A stretch of 64,000 nt of DNA from Desulfobulbaceae bacterium UBA2276 (GCA_002347085.1 DDWW01000054.1:4958-68957), one strand, 5' to 3'. Positions 26,590 through 35,487 are shown, numbered from the stretch's first letter. The notes: generated from the sequence alone by a model not told the origin. A program made the numbers and translations.

Positions 26590-27672
26590 ATGATGAAGAG
26601 ATTGATGAAAAAAATGGACAGCAACCGCTCCCCTCTCAGGACTACCTTTGTAGTCTTGATATTCCCTGTTCTTCTTGGGCTTTACGGTTGCATGTCCCCG
26701 GATCTCAGACCAGTTCCGCCTCCGGTTGACCTGGTGTGGCCGCCTGGTGAAGAGATACCAAGAATCCGCTTTGTCAGCAGCATCTCCCGGCCGGAAGATT
26801 TTCAAATCACCCCGGGGGCCTTGATGCGCTTCTGGAATTTTATTATCGGCAAGGAAGACGACATCCTGGTTGCACCCTATGGTGTGACGGTGGATAACGC
26901 CGGCAGGATGTATGTCGTGGACACCTTTCTGCGCAGAGTCCAAATCTTTGACACGAAAGCCGGAGAATTTTCAGTTTTGCCTGCTGACGACCAACCCATG
27001 ACCTCTCCCATCGGCATTGTCGTTGATGAAAGCGGTCGGATCTTCGTCACCGACTCCCAGGATGGCCTGGTCAAGGTATTTAACGACGCAGCCGACACCT
27101 CGCCAATAACCATTGGTAATGACCTCCTGCAACGGCCCACCGGCATAGCCATCAATCAAACAAACAATGAACTGCTCGTGGTCGATACGAAACTGGGCCA
27201 GATTTTCAGGTTTGATCTCAACAACCACCAACTGAAGGGAACGATCGGCAACAAGGGCAAGGAAACAGGTCTATTCAACAACCCCACCAATATTGCTGTT
27301 AATGGCGATGGAACCCTCCTTGTTACCGATGCCCTTAATTTCCGAATTCAAATTTTTTCCGCCCAGGGTGAGCTTCTCGGAACATTTGGCAGCGCCGGGG
27401 ACAGTCCCGGTCATTTTTCCCGGCCCCGCGGGGTTGCCAGTGACAGTGACGGCAATATTTATGTGGCTGATGCCCTTTTTGACAACATCCAGATATTTGA
27501 CAAAACAGGCAGACTGTTGATGGACTTTGGCAGGCCGGGTCATGAAAACGGCGAATTCTGGATGCCGGCCGGATTATGGATTGACAAGAATGACAAAATC
27601 TATGTTGCTGATTCCTATAATAAACGTATTCAAATCTTTCAGTATCTCAAAGAGAATGGGGCGCTGCCATGA
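26590..27672 (+). CDS. NHL-repeat lipoprotein
   Basis: 360 residues; lipoprotein signal TTFVVLIFPVLLGLYGC with lipobox LYGC. After a Pro-rich linker and the PRIRFVSSISRPEDF block shared with the protein at 22600, about six NHL repeats follow (GRMYVVDTFLRRVQIFD, GRIFVTDSQDGLVKVF, GTLLVTDALNFRIQIF, GNIYVADALFDNIQIFD, DKIYVADSYNKRIQIF). The stop overlaps the ATG of the 12-haem cytochrome gene (ATGA), implying equal production. Start could also be one of the Met codons a few residues later. Likely outer-membrane-associated scaffold of the conduit. Confidence 0.86.
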   Translation: MMKRLMKKMDSNRSPLRTTFVVLIFPVLLGLYGCMSPDLRPVPPPVDLVWPPGEEIPRIRFVSSISRPEDFQITPGALMRFWNFIIGKEDDILVAPYGVTVDNAGRMYVVDTFLRRVQIFDTKAGEFSVLPADDQPMTSPIGIVVDESGRIFVTDSQDGLVKVFNDAADTSPITIGNDLLQRPTGIAINQTNNELLVVDTKLGQIFRFDLNNHQLKGTIGNKGKETGLFNNPTNIAVNGDGTLLVTDALNFRIQIFSAQGELLGTFGSAGDSPGHFSRPRGVASDSDGNIYVADALFDNIQIFDKTGRLLMDFGRPGHENGEFWMPAGLWIDKNDKIYVADSYNKRIQIFQYLKENGALP

Positions 27673-29384
27673 AGAAAACAGCAAACACCTTCATATTGAT
27701 GACGGCAATTCTGCTTGGCCAGGTGACAATTGCCCAGGGGGCCAGCATTCTTAACAGCAAGCATAATCTTTCCATCAGCGGGCCGGGCACCATCAAGGCG
27801 TCGGGTGAAAGCGAAGTGTGCATCTTCTGCCATACCCCCCACCACGCCCGCCAGGATATCCCCTACCTGTGGAATCGCTCGGCGCAAACAACCAACTATA
27901 CGCCCTATGCCAGTTCCACCCTGTCAGCTACCGTTGGACAACCCACCAGTGCCTCAAAGCTCTGCCTGAGCTGTCATGACGGGACCATCGCTTTGGGGGC
28001 AGTCCTTTCTGAGCCGACACCGATCTCATTTATGGGAGCCAATACTCTCAGCGGCCGGAGCTCCTCTCTGACGACTGACCTGTCCGATGACCATCCAGTT
28101 TCCTTTGACTATCAGAGCAGCATTACTTCGGGAAACCTGGAACTCGTCGATACCACGGCATTGATAGGCTCACAGGTTCAACTTGACAGCACGGGCCAGC
28201 TCCAGTGCACTGCCTGTCATGACCCCCATGATGATGCCTGGGGAAAATTTCTGGTGATGTCCAATCAAAACTCAGCCCTCTGCATCAAGTGTCATAACAA
28301 AAGCGGCTGGGCCGGCAGCACCCATGCCACCTCCACCCGTACATGGAACAACACCGGCACCGATCCATGGCCGGACAGTGAATACACCACGGTCGCTGCC
28401 AACGCCTGTGGCAACTGTCATCGCCCCCACACAGCGGGCAGACATCAACGGCTGCTGAAACAGGTTAATGAGGAAGACACCTGCCTTGCCTGCCATAGTG
28501 GTCAAGTGGCAACCCAGAGCAACATTAAAACCGAACTGGTAAAGTGGTATAGTCATCCCGTTGATGACTACGTTGGAGTACATGATGCCGCCGAAGATTT
28601 CAAAGCCCCGGGAGGAGTGACCACGCATGTGGAGTGCGAAGACTGTCATAATCCCCACCAGGTGAACAGTAGCACGGCGGTCGCACCCTACGTTTCCGGA
28701 AGAAACATAGGGGTACAAGGGATTGATGCCGCTGGAGCGAAGGTCGCGAATGCCCAGAATCTCTATGAGATCTGTTTCAAATGCCATGCCGATACCCCCA
28801 ACAATGTGATAACAACCCCTGAGATCACCCGTCAAATCATTCAGGTGAACACCCGGCTCGAATTCATGCCCGGCAATCCCTCCTCGCATCGGGTGGAAAT
28901 CAACGGCTCGTGCGGAGCTGATGTGCCGAGCCTGCTGCCGCCTTATACCAAAACCAGTATTCTCTACTGCACCGACTGTCATGGCTCCGACAACCCGACG
29001 GCCGGGGCACATGGGCCTCATGGTTCAACCAACAAGCACCTGCTCGTGGCTGAATATAAAACCCATGACAAGCAGGTCTATAATGGTGCCGACTATGCTC
29101 TTTGCTACAAATGTCATAACGAATCCAACATCACCACCCGTACGACTCCAGGGTTTGATCATGGCGGTCATGTTTTAGACACTAACAAACGTACATCGTG
29201 CTCGACCTGCCATGACTCCCACGGCATCAGCGCCACCCAGGGAACTTCAGCCAAAAACAGAAGGTTGATCAACTTTAATACCAATGTTGTCACCCCCAAT
29301 GGTGGCGAACTCTACTATGATGGTAGCTTTTTTAAGCCCAAATGCGTCCTTGTCTGTCACGGAAGGACACATAATATGCGGTAA
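27669..29384 (+). CDS. Dodecahaem secreted cytochrome c with terminal CX3CH
   Basis: 571 residues with a signal peptide (TFILMTAILLGQVTIAQGAS). Eleven CXXCH motifs (CIFCH, CLSCH, CTACH, CIKCH, CGNCH, CLACH, CEDCH, CFKCH, CTDCH, CYKCH, CSTCH) plus a C-terminal CVLVCH (CX3CH, residue 559) ten residues before the end. The first 220 residues are related to the tetrahaem protein at 21722; the remainder resembles OmcA-like doubled-CXXCH proteins. No lipobox, so probably secreted through or held by the conduit proteins around it. It is translationally coupled to the NHL lipoprotein upstream. Likely outer-surface electron carrier. Confidence 0.88.
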   Translation: MKKTANTFILMTAILLGQVTIAQGASILNSKHNLSISGPGTIKASGESEVCIFCHTPHHARQDIPYLWNRSAQTTNYTPYASSTLSATVGQPTSASKLCLSCHDGTIALGAVLSEPTPISFMGANTLSGRSSSLTTDLSDDHPVSFDYQSSITSGNLELVDTTALIGSQVQLDSTGQLQCTACHDPHDDAWGKFLVMSNQNSALCIKCHNKSGWAGSTHATSTRTWNNTGTDPWPDSEYTTVAANACGNCHRPHTAGRHQRLLKQVNEEDTCLACHSGQVATQSNIKTELVKWYSHPVDDYVGVHDAAEDFKAPGGVTTHVECEDCHNPHQVNSSTAVAPYVSGRNIGVQGIDAAGAKVANAQNLYEICFKCHADTPNNVITTPEITRQIIQVNTRLEFMPGNPSSHRVEINGSCGADVPSLLPPYTKTSILYCTDCHGSDNPTAGAHGPHGSTNKHLLVAEYKTHDKQVYNGADYALCYKCHNESNITTRTTPGFDHGGHVLDTNKRTSCSTCHDSHGISATQGTSAKNRRLINFNTNVVTPNGGELYYDGSFFKPKCVLVCHGRTHNMR

Positions 29385-29504
29385 TCAAAATATTGAGAAC
29401 AGCCGCTGAAGATGTTTGTTTTTTTGTACGACACAGACAAAAGAACGGTCCCTGACAGGAACATAAGAGAGAAAACACCCCCGAAAAGCAGGAGGAAGGA
29501 AAGG

Positions 29505-29945
29505 TTGGTCTCAAGAAAGGAAAAGAAAAAAAAACCATGGTCAAGATGGTATACAATATGCCCCATCATCTGCATTACCAGCTTCTTGGCACTGGACGGC
29601 CATGCGGCAAAGGAAAAATCCGGCAACGTCGTGGCGATCAAGGCCGGGCAGTCATGTGCGACCTCAGAGTGCCACCCTGTCATGGGAAAAGATAAATTTG
29701 TCCACGGACCTGTGGCCGCAGGCGACTGCTCCTTCTGCCATAAGCAGGACCAAAAAGACCAGCATACATTTCAGCCGATCACCAATATTGAAGCACTCTG
29801 TTATGAGTGCCATGAAAAAATAAACACCAACTCCCTTGCGCATAAGCCTGCTGCCGACGGCCCATGCACAAAATGCCACGATCCGCACCAATCCGCCAAC
29901 CTCTTCCAGCTCAAAGACGGACATACAGGTGGAGGCGGCAGCTAA
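29505..29945 (+). CDS. Tetrahaem cytochrome c, truncated paralogue of the 15-haem protein
   Basis: 146 residues from TTG 29505, chosen because GGAGG (29491-29495) is correctly spaced and the N-terminus then matches the next gene's (KKKPWSRW versus KKHPWSTW); an ATG at 29412 would add 31 charged residues. Signal region TICPIICITSFLALDGHAAK. Four haem sites: CATSECH (CX4CH), CSFCH, CYECH, CTKCH. The whole protein aligns with the first 145 residues of the 15-haem protein starting at 30070 and then stops in a Gly-rich tail (DGHTGGGGS). It appears to be a tandem duplicate that kept only the first four-haem module; it may still be functional. Confidence 0.8.
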   Translation: MVSRKEKKKKPWSRWYTICPIICITSFLALDGHAAKEKSGNVVAIKAGQSCATSECHPVMGKDKFVHGPVAAGDCSFCHKQDQKDQHTFQPITNIEALCYECHEKINTNSLAHKPAADGPCTKCHDPHQSANLFQLKDGHTGGGGS

Positions 29946-30069
29946 TCAATCGACGGTAAAAACTGCAGCAGGAGCTGCTTGTTAAGCTTGTAACACAGAC
30001 AATAAAGCATGCCGCTAACAGGGGGCATAACAGCGAAAACATCCACCACTAAGAGGAAAGAGAAAGCGA

Positions 30070-31461
30070 ATGGACACAAGTTTGGACACCAAAAAAGAAA
30101 TGAAAAAACATCCATGGTCAACATGGCTCACAATATGCCCCTTCATCTGTATTGCCAGCGTCATTGCACTGGATGCCTATGCAGCAAAGGATTCCAGCAA
30201 TGTATCGATTAAGGCCGGACAATCATGTGCGACCTCCGAATGCCACAATACCAAAGGAAAAGATAAATTTGTCCACGGACCTGTGGCCTCAGGCGACTGT
30301 GTCTTCTGCCATAAGCAGGACAAAAAAGACCAGCACGTATTTCAGCCGATCAAGAATGTTGAAGCCCTCTGTTACGAGTGCCATGAGAAATTAAACACCG
30401 GCTCCGTTGTCCATAAACCGGTTGCAGAAGGCAAATGCACTGGATGTCACGATCCGCACCAGTCTGCCACTCGGTTCCAGCTCAAAGGTGAGGGGCCTGC
30501 TCTGTGTTTCCGGTGCCACGACAAGACTATCGCTGGTGGCAAATTTGTCCATGGGCCGGTGGCTGCTGACGGATGCAGTGTCTGCCATTCTCCCCACTCA
30601 TCCGACTCACCTAAATTGCTGATGGCCAAAGGCAACGATGTCTGTTTTTCCTGCCACTCTGACAAAAAAGAGGAGTTTGCCGGCAAGGAATTTGTGCACG
30701 GCCCTGTTTCGGATGGCTGTATCCAGTGCCACAGCCCACACAGCAGCAACTTTAAATTCAATCTGCCGGCCGAGAGCACCCAGGGCCTCTGTTTTACCTG
30801 TCATACCGACAAGAAGGATGAGATCGCCAAGGTTACGGTAAAACACGGCGGCCTTGCGACGGACAAGGGCTGTCTGGCCTGTCATAACCCCCACGTTTCC
30901 TCGTTCCCCCAACAGCTTGATAAGGCGCCCATGGACCTCTGTCTTTCCTGTCATGACAAAGAGTATAAACATGCAGACGGTACCACGGTGTCAAACATGA
31001 AGGTACTGCTGGAAAAAAATGGCAGCCATCACGGTCCCATAGTAGATAAAGATTGTTCTGCCTGTCATAACACCCATGGATCACAAAATGCCCGCATACT
31101 CAGGGGTAATTTTTTGCAAAAGTTTTATGCCCCATATAACCCGGACAACTTTAAACTCTGCTTTACCTGCCATAACGACACCTTAGTAAAAGACGCGAAA
31201 ACAACCACGTTGACGGGCTTTCGCAACGGTGACCAAAACCTTCACTATCTGCACGTCAACAAAACCCCCAAGGGTCGTACCTGCAAGGCGTGTCACGATG
31301 TACACGCAACAAAGAATCCGAAACATGTCACCGATACGACCCCGTTTGGGGCCTATCAGATGCCGGTGGGGTTTGTTAAGGATAAAAACGGTGGCTCATG
31401 CCTGCCGGGTTGTCATCAGGAATTTAAATATGACAGAGATAAAATGGTGAAAAACAGATGA
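30070..31461 (+). CDS. 15-haem secreted cytochrome c
   Basis: 463 residues; a signal peptide lies after a short charged start (TWLTICPFICIASVIALDAYAAK), and ATG 30100 is an alternative start. Fifteen haem motifs: CATSECH (CX4CH) first, thirteen CXXCH, and a last CLPGCH (CX3CH, residue 444). Repeated FVHGPV ... CxxCHSPHSS units of about 45 residues show a modular doubled-CXXCH fold. The stop overlaps the TPR gene at 31458 (ATGA). Part of an operon with TPR, thioredoxin-like and octahaem proteins to 34078. Probable periplasmic or extracellular electron wire; final acceptor unknown. Confidence 0.9.
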   Translation: MDTSLDTKKEMKKHPWSTWLTICPFICIASVIALDAYAAKDSSNVSIKAGQSCATSECHNTKGKDKFVHGPVASGDCVFCHKQDKKDQHVFQPIKNVEALCYECHEKLNTGSVVHKPVAEGKCTGCHDPHQSATRFQLKGEGPALCFRCHDKTIAGGKFVHGPVAADGCSVCHSPHSSDSPKLLMAKGNDVCFSCHSDKKEEFAGKEFVHGPVSDGCIQCHSPHSSNFKFNLPAESTQGLCFTCHTDKKDEIAKVTVKHGGLATDKGCLACHNPHVSSFPQQLDKAPMDLCLSCHDKEYKHADGTTVSNMKVLLEKNGSHHGPIVDKDCSACHNTHGSQNARILRGNFLQKFYAPYNPDNFKLCFTCHNDTLVKDAKTTTLTGFRNGDQNLHYLHVNKTPKGRTCKACHDVHATKNPKHVTDTTPFGAYQMPVGFVKDKNGGSCLPGCHQEFKYDRDKMVKNR

Positions 31462-31958
31462 ACATCAAGCCCCTCTTCTTATTAGTGATCGTCCTTGTAA
31501 TTGGCCCGGGTTGGCTGCATACCTCATCGGCAGCTAACAACGAGGCATCGTGCGAGAAAAATGCCTCGGCCTTGGCCCATGCAGGAAAACTGGAGGAGGG
31601 GCTTGCTGCCATCAGGCAGTGCATCACTGAAAACCCCTTGCAAGCGAAAGCGCATGTTATTCTTGGCGACCTTCTTCTTGAAAAGGGCGACTCGCAACAG
31701 GCGATGGCGTCCTTTGACAAGGCGCTGGAGCTGCAGCCGCAATCCAGCGGTGCCAAAACAGGGAAAGGAATTATCCTGGCGCAGACAGGGGATCTCAAGG
31801 CAGCCGAAGCCATCTTGACAGATGCACTGAAGCTGAATCCCTATCCGGCCCGGACTCATTATGAACTTGGCCTCATCTATGAAAAACTTGGCGACAGTAA
31901 AGCAGCCCTTTCCCACTTCAAACAGGGCATCAGCTCACACGAACAAGAAACAAGGTAG
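31458..31958 (+). CDS. Periplasmic TPR protein
   Basis: 166 residues with a signal peptide (LFLLVIVLVIGPGWLHTSSAAN) and about three to four tetratricopeptide repeats (HAGKLEEGLAAIRQCITENPLQAKAH, KGDSQQAMASFDKALELQPQS, TGDLKAAEAILTDALKLNPY, LGDSKAALSHF). Protein-protein interaction scaffold in the periplasm. Lies between the 15-haem cytochrome and a thioredoxin-fold/TPR protein and overlaps the former by 4 bases. In cytochrome c maturation the CcmI/NrfG TPR proteins hold apocytochromes; a similar chaperone role is possible but not shown. Confidence 0.85.
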   Translation: MNIKPLFLLVIVLVIGPGWLHTSSAANNEASCEKNASALAHAGKLEEGLAAIRQCITENPLQAKAHVILGDLLLEKGDSQQAMASFDKALELQPQSSGAKTGKGIILAQTGDLKAAEAILTDALKLNPYPARTHYELGLIYEKLGDSKAALSHFKQGISSHEQETR

Positions 31959-33092
31959 GTGACTGTGAAAATAACAACATTCTTTCCATTCAGACAAAAG
32001 ACTTGCCTGATTATTCTGGCAATGACCGTCACCCTGCTGCAGAGCAGCGTTTCCGCGTCCGCCCTGCAAAACCTGGCGGTGGGCACGGAAGCGCCGGATT
32101 TCACACTGCAGGATTTCAGTGGAGCGAAACAGGGTTTTTCAACGCTCAAAGGAGACAAACTGACCGTGATCCTTTTTTGGGCGTCCTGGAGCAGGCAGTC
32201 GGAAAAGGCCCTTAAACAGATGGAAGAACTCCACCAGAAATACAAAAAACAGGGGCTCTCCGTTATCGGTATCAATGTGGAAAGACAAACCATTGATGCC
32301 CAAGCCATGCAGGATATTAAAGGGACCAGCGACGGTCTGAAAATATCCTTTCCTACCCTGGTTGACCATGGCCTTATCGCCTTTCACGACTACGGAATTA
32401 TTGCCGTGCCCACCACGGTCATCCTGGATAAGGACAGAAAAATCAAATTTGAGATGTCCGGCTTTCCCCTGGTCGGGACTCGGGACATGATCCACTTCCT
32501 TGCCGCAGCCATCGAAGGCAAAGCCGCCCCGGACGAGGTAGCGAAAAAAACCGGATATCAACCCGACAAAAACGCTGTGCGCTGCTGGAATATGGGGATC
32601 AAGGCCCTGAGTTCAAAACGCACGGCCGACTCGGCCGAAACGTGGTTCAAAAAAGCAATATCGGCCGACCCGGACTTTATCTTGCCGCATCTCAGCCTTG
32701 GAACCTATTACCAGGAACAGGGCGATCTTGCGCAGGCCAAGGAACAGTTCCAGCAAGCCCTCAACCGCAAACCGGACAATGCTGCGGCCCTGAGCAAAAT
32801 GGGCCTTCTCCTGATAGACGAAGGGGCCAGCGCCGCTGCCAGAACAATGCTTGAAAAAGCGATAAAGGTAGACGAGGCCTACGCGCCGAGCTATTATTAT
32901 CTCGGCTATCTGACCGGCAAGGAGGGTGATATGAAAAAAGCTGCCGAACTCTTTGCCGGTGCGGAAGAAATCAACCCTCTTGACTACCGGATTAATGTGT
33001 ACCGGGGAAAAATGTTTGAGGCACAAAACAACCTGGAGCAGGCAGCAACGAGTTATAAAAACGCCCTCAAACAAATGCTTAGCAGGAAATGA
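31959..33092 (+). CDS. TlpA-like thioredoxin-fold protein lacking active-site cysteines, fused to TPR
   Basis: 377 residues from GTG 31959 (GTG 31965 also possible). Signal region LIILAMTVTLLQSSVSASA. A TlpA/AhpC-type thioredoxin fold (about 38-185) follows: GTEAPDFTLQDFSG, then WASWSRQS at 74-81 where family members have WxxWCxxC, so both redox Cys are replaced by Ser78 and Ser81, and the cis-Pro loop AVPTTVIL. The C-terminal half (about 200-377) has four TPR units. Without the cysteines it cannot do thiol-disulfide chemistry; it may instead bind apocytochromes or haem-lyase partners. Coupled to the cytochrome gene at 33089 by ATGA overlap. Confidence 0.87.
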   Translation: MTVKITTFFPFRQKTCLIILAMTVTLLQSSVSASALQNLAVGTEAPDFTLQDFSGAKQGFSTLKGDKLTVILFWASWSRQSEKALKQMEELHQKYKKQGLSVIGINVERQTIDAQAMQDIKGTSDGLKISFPTLVDHGLIAFHDYGIIAVPTTVILDKDRKIKFEMSGFPLVGTRDMIHFLAAAIEGKAAPDEVAKKTGYQPDKNAVRCWNMGIKALSSKRTADSAETWFKKAISADPDFILPHLSLGTYYQEQGDLAQAKEQFQQALNRKPDNAAALSKMGLLLIDEGASAAARTMLEKAIKVDEAYAPSYYYLGYLTGKEGDMKKAAELFAGAEEINPLDYRINVYRGKMFEAQNNLEQAATSYKNALKQMLSRK

Positions 33093-34078
33093 AACAACAA
33101 TATATTCTCCATACGGCACTGGCCATACTGCTTTTTTGCACGATCGACTGCTGGGCCGGCACAGGATTCTCCGTACAGTTTCCGCCTGACAACTCCTTTG
33201 TGGAAAACGAACAGCTCAGTATTGTTCTGACTGTGGAAAAACAGGCTGTCGATGGGATACGGGTCACCACTGGAGAAAACAAGCCCGCGGAGATATCCAT
33301 TCGTCCCGACAGTGCCAACGCCTGCTTCGGGGTCACCCTGAGCAAGGGGATGAATACGATTGAACTCCTTGGCCTGAAGCAGGGACAGGTTGTGGCTCAA
33401 AAAGAGATGAAAATATTCTTCCGTTCCAATCTCTTTCCCAAATTCCGGGAGCCACCTGCCGACTTTCAACGGTACTTCTTTCACATGCCCAATAATGAAA
33501 AAACCTGTGCCGGTTGCCATGAGATGGACCCCTCACTCAGTAGCCTGCGGCCGGGGAAACCGGAAGAATCACCGTGTTACAAGTGTCACAAAAAAAAATT
33601 TACCAACAACACCTTTGTCCATAATCCGGCTGCAAAAGGTACCTGTTTTACCTGCCATGAAGTGCTGCCGGGAGAGCGGAAGTATACAGCGCCAAAACCG
33701 GACGAGAAGGTTTGTTATCCGTGCCACAACGCTCAAGTCAAAGACTGGAAAAGCAAAAAGCTCATGCACGGTCCCACCGCGACCGGCCAATGTACTCTAT
33801 GTCACAACCCGCACGGATCTGAATGGCCTGCACTTCTACGGATGCAGGGCACCGATCTCTGCATCAACTGTCATGAGGACAAGGCAACAGGCACCCATGT
33901 CCTTGCCGGTTTCTTCGGCAAGGGGCACCCGGTACGAGGGGTCAAACATCCCTCTAAACCGGATCGGGAGTTCACCTGTGCCGGCTGCCATAATCCCCAT
34001 GCCGGCAACACCCAAAATCTGTTGAACCATGACAACAGCAATATGAGTGTCTATTGCAGTCTTTGCCATCAAAAGTAA
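33089..34078 (+). CDS. Octahaem cytochrome c with N-terminal beta domain
   Basis: 329 residues. Signal peptide (ILHTALAILLFCTIDCWAG), then a haem-free region of about 110 residues with strand-like sequence (FPPDNSFVENEQLSIVLTV), suggestive of an Ig-like fold, followed by eight CXXCH motifs: CAGCH, CYKCH, CFTCH, CYPCH, CTLCH, CINCH, CAGCH, CSLCH, the last at the C-terminus. Last gene of the operon begun by the 15-haem cytochrome. The N-terminal domain could serve in surface or partner attachment (inference). No clear terminator follows. Confidence 0.87.
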   Translation: MKQQYILHTALAILLFCTIDCWAGTGFSVQFPPDNSFVENEQLSIVLTVEKQAVDGIRVTTGENKPAEISIRPDSANACFGVTLSKGMNTIELLGLKQGQVVAQKEMKIFFRSNLFPKFREPPADFQRYFFHMPNNEKTCAGCHEMDPSLSSLRPGKPEESPCYKCHKKKFTNNTFVHNPAAKGTCFTCHEVLPGERKYTAPKPDEKVCYPCHNAQVKDWKSKKLMHGPTATGQCTLCHNPHGSEWPALLRMQGTDLCINCHEDKATGTHVLAGFFGKGHPVRGVKHPSKPDREFTCAGCHNPHAGNTQNLLNHDNSNMSVYCSLCHQK

Positions 34079-34236
34079 CCACGAGAACGCCATGTTACAG
34101 ACAAAAAAATAACTTGTTACTGCCTTCCCGAGATATTCTGGAATTGCTGCAGAGTGATCATCCTTTCCCCTTTCTGCTCCCCTCTTGATGCGGCCTTGAG
34201 TGGGGGCCCCGTATTGCCGTTAGAATTGAAACCCTC

Positions 34237-35475
34237 GTGATTTTGTCCCCTGTGAATACCCAGACCCCCGCCGAAAAGACAGCCTTTGTTATCCTGTTGA
34301 TGATCAGTGGCTGTCATCTTCTCAATGACATGATGCAGACCCTGTTGTCGGCTATCTATCCGCTTCTGCAGGCTAATTATGGATTGAGCTTTGCCCAGAT
34401 CGGCATGATCACCCTCACCTTTCAGGGTACGGCCTCAGTCCTTCAACCCATGGTCGGTTTTTATACGGATCGTCAGCCGCAGCCCTATTCTTTGGCCGCG
34501 GGAATGTGTCTTACCCTGATAGGCCTGGTGCTGTTTTCACAGGCCGGAAGTTATCCGGTGCTGCTCATGGCTGCGGCCTTGGTGGGGACGGGTTCGTCGG
34601 TATTTCATCCTGAATCATCGCGAGTGGCGCGAATGGCTTCGGGGGGGCGGCCTGGATTGGCGCAGGCCTTGTTTCAGGTCGGCGGTAACGCGGGTTCGGC
34701 TATTGGCCCACTGCTGGCCGCGCTCATCGTGTTGCGGCATGGACAAACGAGCGTGGCCTGGTTTTCGGCCGCTGCCCTGCTGGGGATCTATCTGCTGATC
34801 CAGGTCGGTCGATGGTCTGAAAAATACGGGATGAAGCGACTCAAATCACGTGCCAATACCACCGCCACCCGGTCGGTATTACCTCGTAGAACAGTGGTGT
34901 TGGCCTTGGCGGTGCTATTGGCCTTGATCTTCTCGAAGTTTTTTTACATGGCCAGCATGAGTAATTACTACATTTTTTATCTGATCGATACGTTTCATAT
35001 CTCGGTGCAGAGTGCTCAACTCCATCTCTTTGTCTTTTTTGGAGCGGTAGCCGTTGGCACTATCGCTGGTGGCCCGATTGGCGATCGTTATGGCCGTCGA
35101 ATGGTAATCTGGGCCTCGATCCTGGGGGTGCTGCCTTTTACCCTGGCCCTGCCTTATGCCAATCTCTTCTGGACCGGGGTGCTCAGTGTGCCCATCGGGG
35201 TGATCCTGGCCTCTGCGTTTCCGGCAATAGTGGTTTACGCCCAGGAACTCCTGCCTGATCGGGTGGGGACGGTAGCGGGGATGGCGTTTGGTTTTGCTTT
35301 TGGGCTGGGCGGGATTGGTGCTGCTGTCCTGGGGGCATTGGCCGATACGACCAGTCTGACCTTTGTCTATCGCTTGTGCGCGTTTCTACCCGCAATCGGC
35401 CTGCTGGCCATTTTCCTGCCTCAGTTGGAAGCGGAAGCTCGGCGGCGGATGCCGCGAGCGGCCAAGCCTCTTTGA
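34237..35475 (+). CDS. MFS transporter, fosmidomycin-resistance (Fsr) family
   Basis: 412 residues from a GTG start with a weak ribosome site. Twelve predicted TM helices. The N-terminus ISGCHLLNDMMQTLLSAIYPLL, then FQGTASVLQPMVGFYTDRQPQPYSL and GSSVFHPESSRVA are signature blocks of the Fsr branch of the major facilitator superfamily. Transports small molecules across the inner membrane; drug efflux was shown for E. coli Fsr but the natural substrate here is unknown. It is followed 12 bases later by an exonuclease gene, probably the same transcript, and is unrelated to the cytochrome island in content. Confidence 0.9.
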   Translation: MILSPVNTQTPAEKTAFVILLMISGCHLLNDMMQTLLSAIYPLLQANYGLSFAQIGMITLTFQGTASVLQPMVGFYTDRQPQPYSLAAGMCLTLIGLVLFSQAGSYPVLLMAAALVGTGSSVFHPESSRVARMASGGRPGLAQALFQVGGNAGSAIGPLLAALIVLRHGQTSVAWFSAAALLGIYLLIQVGRWSEKYGMKRLKSRANTTATRSVLPRRTVVLALAVLLALIFSKFFYMASMSNYYIFYLIDTFHISVQSAQLHLFVFFGAVAVGTIAGGPIGDRYGRRMVIWASILGVLPFTLALPYANLFWTGVLSVPIGVILASAFPAIVVYAQELLPDRVGTVAGMAFGFAFGLGGIGAAVLGALADTTSLTFVYRLCAFLPAIGLLAIFLPQLEAEARRRMPRAAKPL

Positions 35476-35487
35476 TTAGGGATAGCC

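Noticed and set aside
27669..29384. Lipoprotein status for the 12-haem cytochrome
   Set aside because: The signal ends in AQGAS with no Cys after it, so it is a secreted and not a lipid-anchored protein.
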